From the NCBI GenBank assembly GCA_050847315.1, contig CP193791.1: a DNA stretch of 64,000 nucleotides. One strand, 5' to 3'. Numbering within the stretch: the first letter of the stretch is position 1; the number at the start of each line of letters is the position of its first letter. The position numbers were made by a program, and so were the translations under genes. Below the pieces are notes generated by a model, which had not been told where the DNA came from, ran no database searches, and was given only the letters and a program-made list of their open reading frames with translations. Below are positions 34,053 to 42,846 of the stretch, piece after piece. This DNA is from Cedecea sp000277545. Its GTDB lineage: Bacteria; Pseudomonadota; Gammaproteobacteria; Enterobacterales; Enterobacteriaceae.

Positions 34053-34850
34053 CTACTGGCGGAGATTGAAACGGATTGGCAGCGTGAGGGTTATTTGCGG
34101 CTGGCCTGGCGCAATATCATCCGTGGGGGCGGGCAGCGGAACCGCGCGCGTCGGCAGGGCAAGGGCTTCGCGATCCAGCGTTGGCGTACCGCTGCTTTTT
34201 GCCAGCGCCACGCTAAGGACCTGGCCCTCCCGGTTCAGCGTCAGGCTCAGATAAACCACGCCCTGGGCCTGCTGACGTAAAGCCTGAGCCGGGTAACGTT
34301 TGAAGCGGTCGAGCCGCTGGCGCAGTAGCCCGACCCAGTTCACTTCGCCTGGGCTGGGGGCGCTCACCGCGCTGCTTCCTGCCCTGCCGGCGCTTTGCTG
34401 CGGGTGGCTGGCGGGCGCATGCGTTTCAGGTGCAGGAGGTGTAGGGGCCGGCGGCACTTCCGCATCGTGCGGCTTAACCGGCTGAGGTTTGGCGATGATT
34501 TTATGGTGCATTTTTTTAGCCACAACGAGCTCCGGGTTCGGGGCCTCCACGCTCTTCACCGCTTCTTTTGACTCGGCCTTTTCCTGAGGTGCGGCCGACT
34601 GGATCTGTTTGATCTTATCGGGCTGCTTGGCTGGCGTGGCGACAGAGGCCGGATCGTCTGTCGGGAGGATCATCAGCGCAATAGGCGGTGGCGCGGTGGC
34701 CGGTTGTTCCTGAGTGGGCCGGTTGGTTAGCCAGAGAAAAACGCCCGCGTGCAGCAAGAGCGCCAGCACCAGCCCGATGCTGCGGCGTGTGGGAGGCAGG
34801 CCGTCGGACCAGGCAGGAAAGGGCTGTCTTATCGGCAGGGTAGAAGGCAT
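34053..34850 (-). CDS. TonB-family energy transducer (HasB-like)
   Basis: A 265-residue TonB homologue that would carry proton-motive energy to an outer-membrane receptor. It has an N-terminal transmembrane helix (residues 25-42, with a His inside as in TonB), a long Pro/Ala/Lys periplasmic linker, and a C-terminal TonB domain (RFKRYPAQALRQQAQGVVYL with the YP motif, then VALAKSSGTPTLDREAL). The start at 34850 has GGAG nine bases upstream. It ends the iron-signalling cluster and is most likely dedicated to its receptor, like HasB in heme systems (inference). Confidence 0.9.
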   Translation of the reverse strand: MPSTLPIRQPFPAWSDGLPPTRRSIGLVLALLLHAGVFLWLTNRPTQEQPATAPPPIALMILPTDDPASVATPAKQPDKIKQIQSAAPQEKAESKEAVKSVEAPNPELVVAKKMHHKIIAKPQPVKPHDAEVPPAPTPPAPETHAPASHPQQSAGRAGSSAVSAPSPGEVNWVGLLRQRLDRFKRYPAQALRQQAQGVVYLSLTLNREGQVLSVALAKSSGTPTLDREALALPTRAVPLPAPTDDIAPGQPQITLTLPIRFNLRQ

Positions 34851-34983
34851 GACAAAATACTCCGCAGCCGGGCTAAAGGCTGTTGTTTCAGTGGGGATAA
34901 GAGAGAGGACACGCGAAACGCCCAAACGGGCAGGCTGACATGAATAACGAGACAACTGACATGGATTACTCCGTCTCGAAGCA

Positions 34984-35973
34984 TTATTCACTGCGTGAAA
35001 GGCTGACCCAGTAACGAGATAGCGTATTTATTCTGACGGGCAGGACGCGGGGTAATGCAGCCAGAATCCGATCGGTATCCGCCAGCGGGAAAACGCCGGA
35101 CAGCCGCAGGGCAGCAATATCTTCGTCGCAGCGAAGAACGCCGGGGCGGTAGCGGTTAACTTCCCGCAGAAAATCGCCCAGCGGCATATTGTCGGCCAGC
35201 AGTTTGCCGTGCGCCCAGCCAGGCTCTTTTTCACCGCCGTGCAGGCCCCCGGATTCAGCCCCGCTGAGCCATGCGCCCTGGCCCGCCGCGAGCTGTAGCC
35301 CGGCGAGGCCGGAGCTGCGCGGATAAAGCCGGACTGCGCCGTGGTAAACCGCCACGCGGGTAAGCCCCGGTTCCAGCTTTACCCGGAATTGGGTGCCCAG
35401 TGCGAGCACTTTGCCCTGTGGCGTCGTCACGCTAAAAGGCCGGGGCCATGCCGCCCGCTTTTCCTGCTGCCCGGTCGTAATCAGCAGGTCGCCGCCGAGC
35501 AGCTCAATCTGGCGCTGTTGCCCGGTAAAATCCACGTTTAGCGCGGTTTGGGTGTCCAGTAATAGGCGGCTGCCTTCGCTGAGTTCAACCTGCCGCTGCT
35601 CCCCAGTCCCGGTGCGATAATCGGCAATGAACGCTTCCCAGCCGTGCTGCTGTCGCCCCCATTCCAGCGAACCACCGAGTAGCAGCAGAGCGCCTAATCC
35701 TTTTAGCGCCCGACGCCTGCCGCTGTTTTTTAACGAAGAGAGGCTCTGCCGCGCCAGTTTGCCGTCAACCTGCCGGAAGCTGGCGCAAACCGCCTCAACG
35801 TGCCGCCAGGCTCGCTGATTCTCGGCGCTGGACGCCAGCCATTTTTGCCAGTCGGCTTTATCCTGCTCGCTAACGTCGTCCGACATCATCAGCGTCAGCC
35901 ATGAGGCGGCGGCCCAGGCGCTGTCCCGGTCGATGGCTTGCCCGTTTTGGTCAATAAAAGGATGGGAGGTCAT
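34984..35973 (-). CDS. FecR-family anti-sigma factor
   Basis: A 329-residue FecR-type regulator that passes a signal from the outer-membrane receptor to the sigma factor. The cytoplasmic N-terminal domain has the typical AAASWLTLMMS and ADWQKWLASSAENQRAWRHV, followed by a hydrophobic helix near residue 90 (GLGALLLLGGS). The periplasmic FecR domain follows (YRTGTGEQRQVELSEGSRL, PFSVTTPQGKVLALGTQFRV, VYHGAV) and a C-terminal STN-like contact region (LADNMPLGDFLREVNRYRPG). The start ATG overlaps the sigma stop as ATGA (4 bp), so translation is coupled. Confidence 0.93.
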   Translation of the reverse strand: MTSHPFIDQNGQAIDRDSAWAAASWLTLMMSDDVSEQDKADWQKWLASSAENQRAWRHVEAVCASFRQVDGKLARQSLSSLKNSGRRRALKGLGALLLLGGSLEWGRQQHGWEAFIADYRTGTGEQRQVELSEGSRLLLDTQTALNVDFTGQQRQIELLGGDLLITTGQQEKRAAWPRPFSVTTPQGKVLALGTQFRVKLEPGLTRVAVYHGAVRLYPRSSGLAGLQLAAGQGAWLSGAESGGLHGGEKEPGWAHGKLLADNMPLGDFLREVNRYRPGVLRCDEDIAALRLSGVFPLADTDRILAALPRVLPVRINTLSRYWVSLSRSE

Positions 35974-36467
35974 GAGCTGAGCGCGAAGAAACAGTGCAGG
36001 TTGGCTCGCTGGAGATACTGCTTCACGGAGCTGCTGGAAACGCGCAGGCGCTCGGCGATATCGCAATAGCGCATTCCCTGCAGGTGGGCCAGCAAAAAGG
36101 CTTCCCGCACCTGCGGCGGCAGGCCGTCCAGCGCAGCATCAATCTGTTCCAGCACTTCCAGAATCAGCAGTCGGGTTTCAGGGGAAGGGTGTTCCATTTC
36201 CGGCTGAGTCGCCAGCGCCTCCAGCCAGGCCTCTTCGATTTTCTTGCGGCGATAATGGTTGGCAATCAGCCGTCTGGCGACCGTGGCAAGAAAAGGACGT
36301 GGCTGGCGAATGGAGGCCAGATCGGGGCTGACCAGAATATTAATAAAGGTGTCCTGAGTCAGATCCTGCGCCTGTTCCGGGCAGCCGACTTTGTTGCGAA
36401 GCCAGTGGTAAAGCCAGCGCTGATGATCGCAGTAAAGCTGCTGCGCAACCTGTTGGGAACGGGACAT
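35970..36467 (-). CDS. FecI-like ECF sigma factor
   Basis: A 165-residue extracytoplasmic-function sigma factor of the iron-uptake class. Region 2 is LTQDTFINILVS followed by RPFLATVARRLIANHYRRKK; region 4 is LPPQVREAFLLAHLQGMRYCDIAERL then SVKQYLQRA. The start at 36467 has GGTGAG upstream; a second ATG at 36482 is possible. A Fur box lies about 45 bp upstream. It is expected to direct transcription of the adjacent receptor gene after signal from FecR. Confidence 0.93.
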   Translation of the reverse strand: MSRSQQVAQQLYCDHQRWLYHWLRNKVGCPEQAQDLTQDTFINILVSPDLASIRQPRPFLATVARRLIANHYRRKKIEEAWLEALATQPEMEHPSPETRLLILEVLEQIDAALDGLPPQVREAFLLAHLQGMRYCDIAERLRVSSSSVKQYLQRANLHCFFALSS

Positions 36468-36507
36468 GATGTGACTCACCATTGATCGGTATCAGGGCGT
36501 GATAAAT

Positions 36508-36536
36508 ATTTAAATGATAATCATTATTATTTTCAT
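36508..36536. promoter_or_regulatory. Fur box upstream of the fecI-like gene
   Basis: AATGATAATCATTATTATT (from about 36513) is close to the Fur consensus GATAATGATAATCATTATC and contains a TGATAATCATTA core. It lies between the receptor stop and the sigma-factor start, so the sigma/anti-sigma genes are probably iron-repressed. Confidence 0.85.
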
Positions 36537-36595
36537 TTCTCTATTTTTATGTCAAGAGATTGCGAAGTATTAATGTATTTTTGCGGGCGACGAGA

Positions 36596-36621
36596 ACGCA
36601 GCGCCAGCACTGGCGCTGCGG
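36596..36621 (-). terminator. hairpin after the receptor gene
   Basis: GCAGCGCCAG (36598-36607) and CTGGCGCTGC (36610-36619) form a perfect hairpin just beyond the receptor stop. There is no immediate U-run, so it may be an attenuator or mRNA-stabilising stem. Confidence 0.5.
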
Positions 36622-36629
36622 GTAACACA

Positions 36630-39182
36630 CTAGAATTTCTGCGAAATGGTCAGCTTAACGTTGCGGCCGATACCGGACACGGATTCACCCAAGTACGGGT
36701 AGTAGTCGGTGTTAAACAGGTTGTCGACGGCAATGCGGGCTTCCATGCCTTTCACCTGCTCCGGCTGCCAGGACGCAAACAGGCCCTGCAGCGCGTAGCC
36801 GCTGGTTTTTGGCAGCGCCCAGATGCCCGCTAACGGGTCGCCATCCTGCGGGGAGCGATCCTGTTTACGCACCATGTCCATGGTCCAGCCGAAGGTCATG
36901 TTCCACTCCGGGGCTTTTACGCCCAGCGTAGTGTGGGCGGTGACCGGTGGAATTTCTGCGATCCAGGTTTGGTTGCCCCACGGGTCGCGCGGAGAAGCGT
37001 CACGCTGCCCACGAATGGTGGAGAAGGAGAAGCTGCCGAAGATACGGCGGCTGTCGTAAAACGATTCAATCTCCAGGCCCTGGATGGTGTAGCCCGGCAG
37101 GTTACGATAGTTCGACAGCGGAGAACCGCAGTTAGCGCCACTTTTCACCGACTGCGCCTCGCACAGCACGCCGCGACGGTAGAAGATTTCATCTTTGCCG
37201 CGGTTGCGGAATAGCGTGGTACGAATCTGTACGCTGTCGTCGTCCGCCAGCAAATTATTGAAGTTCAGGATCATCCCGCCGCGAACGCTGTTAATGGTTT
37301 CCACTTTCAGGTCGCGGCTGGTGCCGGACACGTTAGACTGCGCGTACTGCACGGTGTACTGCTCATCAATGGTCGGCGCTCGCCACGTGCGGGTCACATC
37401 GGCAAACAGCGACACATTCGGCGTGGCTTTCCAGACCAGCCCAAGCGCAGGCGTAAAGCCGTGATAACTTTTGCTGCTGTAGTCGTGGCCGACTTTAGGA
37501 TTACTGCTGTTGTACATTGAGGCGATGTTTGGCTCACCGGTATTGGTGACGCTGTCGTAGCGCACGCCCGGCGTTACGGTGACGCTGCCGAGCGTCATGC
37601 TGTCCTGCAGATACAGGCCGCGCGTTTGCTGTTCCCCGGCGGGCATGTAGTACGGCTGGAAGTAGCCGTAGTTGTAGGCGGCATTTTTCTTGTAGCCTGG
37701 GTAGTACATCAGCGCATCGCGTTGGTTTTTATGCCAGCTTGCGCCGATTTCCAGCAGGTGATCCACCGGCCCGCTGCTGAAGCGGCTCTTGTTGCTGATC
37801 TCCACCAGGTTGTCTTTGTAATCCACCCAGCTCTCATTGCCGAGCGAGCCCAGGAAGCTGGACGCTCCGGCGGAGTCGGGGCGGGTATCATGCTGTTTGG
37901 TTTTGGAGTAAGCGTAGTTCAGTGTCAGATCCAGCCAGGGCTTGTCCGCCGGGGCCAGGTTCCACTTCACGGAGTAGTTTTCGTCGGTCTGGTTGCGGTA
38001 CACCAGCTTCCTGCGCCAGGCCTCGTCTAACCCGTATTTGTCGACATCCGCCTGACTCGGGGCGGCAATTTCGTCCCGCTTGGCGGCGAAGGGCTGCCAG
38101 CCGGTGGATTCGGAATGCATGGCCGAAAGCGTCAGCGTCTGCGCGTCGGTCAGGTAGAGATTGGTTTTGGCAAGCCAGGTCCCCTGGCGGTTAGCGGAAT
38201 AGTCGAAATGCGTGCCGTCCGGGCGGGTAATATTGCCGCCATCGCGTTTGCTGGCGTAGAGCATCCCGTCGGCAAAGCCTTCTGTCGTTCTGCCATACAG
38301 TGCGCCGCTGTAGATATTCTGGTTGTCGTTGGTGTGGAAACCGTACTTCAGCATGCCGCCAAAGTTTTCGCCGGGCTGTAAGAGGTCGGCCGCGTCTTTG
38401 GTGACGATTTTGATGCTGCCGCCAAAGCCGCCGTTGCCGTTGGCGAGGTTAAACGGACCCTTATCGACGTCGATTTGTTTGATTAGCTCTGGTTCGATAA
38501 ACACCGACCCCTGGCGGTACTTCTCAAACCCTTTGGGCGCGCCGTCCAGCGTCACTTTGATGTCCTCCATGCCGCCCATGCCCCAGATATTCAGGCTTTG
38601 CCCGCCCGGGCGCGGTGAACCTGCGGAAGAGACACCCGGCAGCTTATCAAGCAGGGCGGCGACGTTATCAGCCTGAATGCGCTCGATATTCTCTTTTTTC
38701 AGCGTTGAGCGCCCGGCCACGACGCTGTCATCCAGGCCGCTGAGCACGGAAAGCTCTGGCACGATAATCGGCGCGTTCTCGCCAGAGGCTGCCGGAAGAG
38801 AAACAAGCCGATAGCTATTGCCGTCGCGCACGGCTTTCAGGCCGCTGCCCGTCAGCAGATGATCAAACGCGCTTTGTACGGAATAAGTTCCTTTGAGGCC
38901 TGAAGTCGTTTTGTTTGACGTCTGATCCGGGGTGAAGACCAGCAGCACGTTGGCGTCATTCGCCAGCGTTTGCAGGGCGCCGCTCAAAGGGCCGGCAGGC
39001 ACGGAAAATGCTTGGCTGGCGGCTGAGGAGGCTTCTGCCGCCCAGGATAATGTCGGTAAACCAGTTGCCAGCGCCAGCAGGCCGGATAAGGCGATGCCGG
39101 ACGCAAGCGGGGCGCGAGGGAGCTGTGCAGGTTGGCTCGCGTCGGAAATGGCCGTAGCCTTTCCGTTATTTTTTATCGTCAT
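36630..39182 (-). CDS. TonB-dependent receptor with signalling (STN) domain, heme-type
   Basis: An 850-residue outer-membrane receptor. It has a long signal region ending LSWAAE, an N-terminal STN signalling domain (58-127: FSVPAGPLSGALQTLANDAN), a TonB box (PELSVLS, 142-148), a plug (LLDKLPGVSSAGSPRPGG) and a 22-strand barrel ending in Phe (GIGRNVKLTISQKF). The barrel segment RTWRAPTIDEQY resembles the FRAP box of heme and hemoglobin receptors, and the co-located TonB and FecIR pair recall the has system, but no HasA hemophore gene is present. The ligand is therefore not certain. The start at 39182 has AGGGATACATC upstream. Confidence 0.9.
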   Translation of the reverse strand: MTIKNNGKATAISDASQPAQLPRAPLASGIALSGLLALATGLPTLSWAAEASSAASQAFSVPAGPLSGALQTLANDANVLLVFTPDQTSNKTTSGLKGTYSVQSAFDHLLTGSGLKAVRDGNSYRLVSLPAASGENAPIIVPELSVLSGLDDSVVAGRSTLKKENIERIQADNVAALLDKLPGVSSAGSPRPGGQSLNIWGMGGMEDIKVTLDGAPKGFEKYRQGSVFIEPELIKQIDVDKGPFNLANGNGGFGGSIKIVTKDAADLLQPGENFGGMLKYGFHTNDNQNIYSGALYGRTTEGFADGMLYASKRDGGNITRPDGTHFDYSANRQGTWLAKTNLYLTDAQTLTLSAMHSESTGWQPFAAKRDEIAAPSQADVDKYGLDEAWRRKLVYRNQTDENYSVKWNLAPADKPWLDLTLNYAYSKTKQHDTRPDSAGASSFLGSLGNESWVDYKDNLVEISNKSRFSSGPVDHLLEIGASWHKNQRDALMYYPGYKKNAAYNYGYFQPYYMPAGEQQTRGLYLQDSMTLGSVTVTPGVRYDSVTNTGEPNIASMYNSSNPKVGHDYSSKSYHGFTPALGLVWKATPNVSLFADVTRTWRAPTIDEQYTVQYAQSNVSGTSRDLKVETINSVRGGMILNFNNLLADDDSVQIRTTLFRNRGKDEIFYRRGVLCEAQSVKSGANCGSPLSNYRNLPGYTIQGLEIESFYDSRRIFGSFSFSTIRGQRDASPRDPWGNQTWIAEIPPVTAHTTLGVKAPEWNMTFGWTMDMVRKQDRSPQDGDPLAGIWALPKTSGYALQGLFASWQPEQVKGMEARIAVDNLFNTDYYPYLGESVSGIGRNVKLTISQKF

Positions 39183-39285
39183 GATGTATCCCTGAAGGTG
39201 AGTCACAAGAAGTACTGCTTCAGAGAGGTCACGCGAGACTGAAAATCAGGCAGAAAATTTTTAAATTAAAAACGGCCGTCGGGTT

Positions 39286-40296
39286 CTACATCGTCAGCAC
39301 TATGCGGAATCGTGCCTTGCCGGACTTCATTTTTTGCCACGCTTCGTTGGCCTGTGCCAGCGGGAATATTTCCGTCATCGGCTGCACGTTGTTCAGCAGG
39401 CTAAAACGCAGAGCGCTTTCGGTTTCATACGGGGTGCCGGTCAGCGAGCCTTCGATTGACAGCTCCCGGCCAACCACCATACCCGGAGAAAGCACGAGCG
39501 GCTGCTGGCCGACCCCGAGCACCATCAGCTTGCCTTTGGGCTGCAGGGCAGGCAGCAGAGAGGACGCGATAGCGTTGTCCGTGACCGTGGTGACGATCGC
39601 CTTTACACCGCCGAGTTTTTTCAGCGCTTCGGCAGGATTATCCAGGCTGCTGTCGAGATAATCGCGGGCACCCAGCGCCAGCGCAGCTGGTGGTTTATCG
39701 CTTCCACGCCCGATGGCGATAACCCGGAACCCCATTTTAGCGGCATACTGCACGGCAAGGTGGCCCAGGCCGCCAATGCCGAGGACTGCGATGCTGTCTC
39801 CCGGCTGAGCACCTGATTTACGCACTGCGTTAAAGGTGGCTATTCCGGCGCAAAGCAGCGGCGCGGCGTCGACTGCGCTTAGCGCATCCGGGATTGCTAC
39901 AAGGCCGGTCGCCTTCGCCAGCATCATTTCGGCATAGCCGCCGTCCTGCGAGCTGCCGACGACCGGCTGGTGGCTGCAAAGCGTGAACTCGCCGCGGCGG
40001 CAGGCATCGCATTCATTGCAGTGCCCGCCAAGCCTGCCCACGCCAACCCGCTGCCCAACATGCAGGCCAGAAGGTACGCCACTGCCAAGTTTCAGCAGTG
40101 TGCCGACAACTTCATGCCCCGGCACGCGCGGGTAAGCCACGTTCTTTTCCGTGCCGTCGATAACGCCGCCGTCAGCGCCACAGATGCCGCAGGCTTCTAT
40201 TTTTATCAGCACTTCGCCTGCGCCAGGTTCTGGTACGAGGCGCTCGACAAGTTCGAGGCTACCGTTGCCGCTGGCCTGCATCGCTTTGTAGGTCAT
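39286..40296 (-). CDS. zinc-dependent alcohol dehydrogenase
   Basis: A 336-residue medium-chain dehydrogenase. Catalytic zinc ligands are Cys39 (ACGICGAD) and His61-Glu62 (PGHEVVG). The structural zinc Cys cluster is Cys93, 96, 99 and 107 (GHCNECDACRRGEFTLC). The NAD(P) fold motif is VLGIGGLGHLAVQYAAK. The start at 40296 has GGAG eight bases away; the ATG at 40302 is too close to it. It is third in a probable operon with an AhpD-like and an ABM-type monooxygenase gene. The substrate is unknown. Confidence 0.92.
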   Translation of the reverse strand: MTYKAMQASGNGSLELVERLVPEPGAGEVLIKIEACGICGADGGVIDGTEKNVAYPRVPGHEVVGTLLKLGSGVPSGLHVGQRVGVGRLGGHCNECDACRRGEFTLCSHQPVVGSSQDGGYAEMMLAKATGLVAIPDALSAVDAAPLLCAGIATFNAVRKSGAQPGDSIAVLGIGGLGHLAVQYAAKMGFRVIAIGRGSDKPPAALALGARDYLDSSLDNPAEALKKLGGVKAIVTTVTDNAIASSLLPALQPKGKLMVLGVGQQPLVLSPGMVVGRELSIEGSLTGTPYETESALRFSLLNNVQPMTEIFPLAQANEAWQKMKSGKARFRIVLTM

Positions 40297-40348
40297 TTGC
40301 ATTCTCCGGTGAAAAAAACGGCACCCTCAGGAAGGATGCCGCTTAGGC

Positions 40349-40693
40349 TCAGGCTTTTGGCAACGCGTCGAACGCGTCCAGGGCGCGAGCGGTGTAGGTC
40401 AGCGCCGCCCCGGTGTTCAGCGAAATGGCGACCGCCAGCGCCTCGGCAATCTCTTCCCGGGTTGCGCCGTGTTTTGCGGCGGCTTTAACGTGTACCGACA
40501 GGCAGCCGTCGCAGCGGGTGGTGATCGCCACCGCCAGCGCAATCAGCTCGTGGGTTTTGGCATCCAGGTGGCCCATGGCGGAAGCACCCGCGTCCATCTT
40601 CATCAGCCCTTTCATAAACTCCGGCTGCAGCTTCGCGTAATCGCCCACCACACCCAGTAATTCTTCGCGATGTTCATTCCAGTTCAGCAACAT
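40349..40693 (-). CDS. AhpD-like carboxymuconolactone decarboxylase family protein
   Basis: A 114-residue all-helical protein of the CMD/AhpD family. The redox motif is Cys61-x2-Cys64-x3-His68 (RCDGCLSVHVKAA), as in AhpD-like alkylhydroperoxidases; the following KHGATREEIAEAL is also typical. It most likely acts in peroxide or thiol redox chemistry. It is the middle gene of a three-gene set. Confidence 0.92.
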   Translation of the reverse strand: MLLNWNEHREELLGVVGDYAKLQPEFMKGLMKMDAGASAMGHLDAKTHELIALAVAITTRCDGCLSVHVKAAAKHGATREEIAEALAVAISLNTGAALTYTARALDAFDALPKA

Positions 40694-40713
40694 ACAAACC
40701 TCTTCAGTTAATT

Positions 40714-40995
40714 TCAGGCGACGCTATAAATGCGGACTTCCGGGGCGGCGTTCAGGAACGGTTTCAGGGCTTCAACTACGTCGCGGGTGAACAGGTCAGA
40801 ACCCAGATAGGCTTCGGCCTGGGCGGCGGTGTTAAAGCCGTGCAGTACCTGGACGTCCTGCTCGCGGATCAGCAGTTCCTTGGAGACTGCACCGTCGATG
40901 GTGGTCAGGAAGGCCGTTTTGTACTGCTGGTAAACGCCCGCGGCTGCGGCGCGATTCTGCGCGCTGATATCAAGGGTGATTTGCAAATAAGCCAT
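40714..40995 (-). CDS. ABM-type monooxygenase/ferredoxin-like small protein
   Basis: A 93-residue protein with the alternating alpha-beta pattern of dimeric alpha/beta-barrel (ABM-like) monooxygenases: MAYLQITLDISAQ, LLIREQDVQVLHGFNT, then EAYLGSDLFTRDVVEALKPFL and PEVRIYSVA. No catalytic residues can be named. It is the first gene of the three-gene set (20-bp gap to the AhpD-like gene), which suggests a small detoxification pathway. Confidence 0.75.
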   Translation of the reverse strand: MAYLQITLDISAQNRAAAAGVYQQYKTAFLTTIDGAVSKELLIREQDVQVLHGFNTAAQAEAYLGSDLFTRDVVEALKPFLNAAPEVRIYSVA

Positions 40996-41282
40996 GGTTC
41001 ACTGCCTCTTGTTGTGTGGCTCATGCCGTTGCACGAGCGGAGATGAGGGAGAAAAAAGCGGCAGAGCGAAGAAGAAAAAGGCTGCCGCTTGCCTCTCCGT
41101 GTTGGCGCATTATGTGAATCAGTGTGAGGGTTAACAAATGACTTAATCTTGACTGGCAAGATAGATTTTCTTCTTTGGTGGGTGGTTTTTTTGCTGGCCT
41201 GGTGATTCTTGTTCATTGTGGATCTGTCTGTCGTGGCGGCTTTGCGCAGAATAGGAAGCCAATCTGAGTATCTGGAGCCACC

Positions 41283-42185
41283 ATGCAAAATAGAAGCGCG
41301 TTGCCGCTCAGTCAGCCGACTGCTCACCCGCAAACCCGAGGCTGGATCAGCGGCTTTTTGGGGATGCTTATTTTTAGCGGCTCGCTGCCGGCCACGCGCG
41401 TTGCGGTGCTGGAGCTTGATCCTCTTTTTCTGACGGCGATACGAGCCACTCTTGCGGCGCTGCTGGCGGCCGGCACGCTGCTGATTTTGCGGCAGCCGCG
41501 ACCGCAGCGGGGAGACTGGCTGCCGCTTTGCCTGGTGGCCGTCGGCGTGGTGCTGGGTTTCCCGCTGCTGACGGCTTTAGCACTGCAGCACACAACCTCG
41601 GCACACTCGCTGGTCTACATCGGCCTGCTGCCGCTGGCGACCGCCTGTTTTGGCGTGTTGCGTGGAGGAGAAAGGCCACAAGCGGCTTTCTGGCTGTTTT
41701 CTCTGGCGGGTGCTGCGCTGGTGGCAGGTTTTGCTTTGAGCCACGGGACAGCAAGCAGCTGGCAGGGCGATGCGCTAATGCTGGGCGCCATTGCGCTGTG
41801 CGGGCTGGGTTATGCTGAAGGTGCGGTGCTCACCCGGCGGTTGGGCGACTGGCAGGTGATTTCGTGGGCATTGGTAATTTCTCTGCCGCTTAGTGCCGCG
41901 GCTACTGCTTTTACCGTTCCGTCGGCGGGAGACGCTATCAGCGCTCAGGCATGGCTCGCGCTGGGCTATGTGTCGCTGTTCAGCATGTGGATAGGGTTTA
42001 TTTTCTGGTATCGCGGCCTTGCATTGGGCGGGATTGCCGCCGTCGGGCAACTGCAATTGTTACAGCCCTTTTTTGGTCTGTTGCTTGCCGGATTGCTGCT
42101 TCATGAAGAAGTACATACATCGATGATTGCCGTGATGCTTGGCGTGCTGGTTTGCGTGTTCGGCGCTAAGCGCTTTTCCCGCTAA
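41283..42185 (+). CDS. EamA/DMT family transporter
   Basis: A 300-residue inner-membrane protein with about ten hydrophobic helices in two EamA repeats (residues about 20-145 and 160-295). Recognisable features are ATRVAVLELDPLFLTAIRA in the first half and FWYRGLALGGIAAVGQLQLL in the second. DMT exporters move amino acids, nucleosides or drugs; the substrate is not predictable. The start has GGAG upstream. Confidence 0.92.
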   Translation: MQNRSALPLSQPTAHPQTRGWISGFLGMLIFSGSLPATRVAVLELDPLFLTAIRATLAALLAAGTLLILRQPRPQRGDWLPLCLVAVGVVLGFPLLTALALQHTTSAHSLVYIGLLPLATACFGVLRGGERPQAAFWLFSLAGAALVAGFALSHGTASSWQGDALMLGAIALCGLGYAEGAVLTRRLGDWQVISWALVISLPLSAAATAFTVPSAGDAISAQAWLALGYVSLFSMWIGFIFWYRGLALGGIAAVGQLQLLQPFFGLLLAGLLLHEEVHTSMIAVMLGVLVCVFGAKRFSR

Positions 42186-42189
42186 AAAG

Positions 42190-42216
42190 AAAAACCGCCG
42201 GGGAAGGCGGTTTCTC
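42190..42216. terminator. bidirectional terminator DMT/clpP-like
   Basis: AAAACCGCC (42191-42199) pairs with GGCGGTTT (42206-42213) between convergent genes. Confidence 0.8.
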
Positions 42217-42221
42217 AGAGG

Positions 42222-42827
42222 TTAGTCGATATTCAGCTCGGAGAAGCTGGTAATGACTTTGCCGACAATCCCGTAGTCGATAGCTTCTTTCGGCGACATC
42301 CAGTAGTTACGGTCGGTGTCCTGCTTCACCTTCTCCAGCGGTTGGCCGGTGGCTTCTGAGATCATCTTGTTCACGCGATCGTGCATGCGGATGATCTCTC
42401 TGGCTTCGATCTCAATGTCCGTGGCCTGGCCGCGCACGCCGCCCAACGGCTGGTGGATCATAAAGCGCGTGTTTGGCAGCGAATAGCGGTGCTTTTTGTC
42501 CGCCGCGAGGAAGATGGTGATCCCGGCGCTGGCAACCCAGCCGGTGCCGATGATATGGACTTCCGGCTTGATGAATTTGATCACGTCATGAATGGTGTCC
42601 GCCGCCTCAACGTGGCCGCCCTGGCTGTTGAGGTACAGCTTGATGGGTTTGTCGTTGATGCTTTGCAGCAGCAAAAGCTGGGCAACCACCTCTTTGGTGA
42701 TCGCCTGAGTGATTTCGCCGGAGATAATAATCGAGCGGGAATCCAGCATTTTTTGCTGCATCAGTCCTGAGGCATTGGCGGGGGTGGCGCTTTCTTCAGG
42801 TTCATCTTTTTCTAAATAGGTCAGCAT
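42222..42827 (-). CDS. ClpP-family serine protease paralogue
   Basis: A 201-residue ClpP-like protease distinct from housekeeping ClpP. The catalytic triad is in place: Ser100 (GWVASAGITIF), His125 (RFMIHQPLGG) and Asp170 (VKQDTDRNYW). The fold marker LYLNSQGGHVEAADTIHD replaces the usual LYINSPGG-x-V. The N-terminus has a Glu-rich leader (EKDEPEESATPANASG) that may be a propeptide. No Clp ATPase gene is nearby. It lies 19 bp beyond the MocR-type gene on the same strand, so the two may be cotranscribed. Confidence 0.88.
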   Translation of the reverse strand: MLTYLEKDEPEESATPANASGLMQQKMLDSRSIIISGEITQAITKEVVAQLLLLQSINDKPIKLYLNSQGGHVEAADTIHDVIKFIKPEVHIIGTGWVASAGITIFLAADKKHRYSLPNTRFMIHQPLGGVRGQATDIEIEAREIIRMHDRVNKMISEATGQPLEKVKQDTDRNYWMSPKEAIDYGIVGKVITSFSELNID

Positions 42828-42846
42828 AATCAGGCTCCTGCCAGGT

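Noticed and set aside
34053..39182. Calling the receptor cluster a complete has heme-hemophore system
   Set aside because: No hasA-like hemophore or type I exporter genes are present in the window; only receptor, sigma, anti-sigma and TonB parts are seen.
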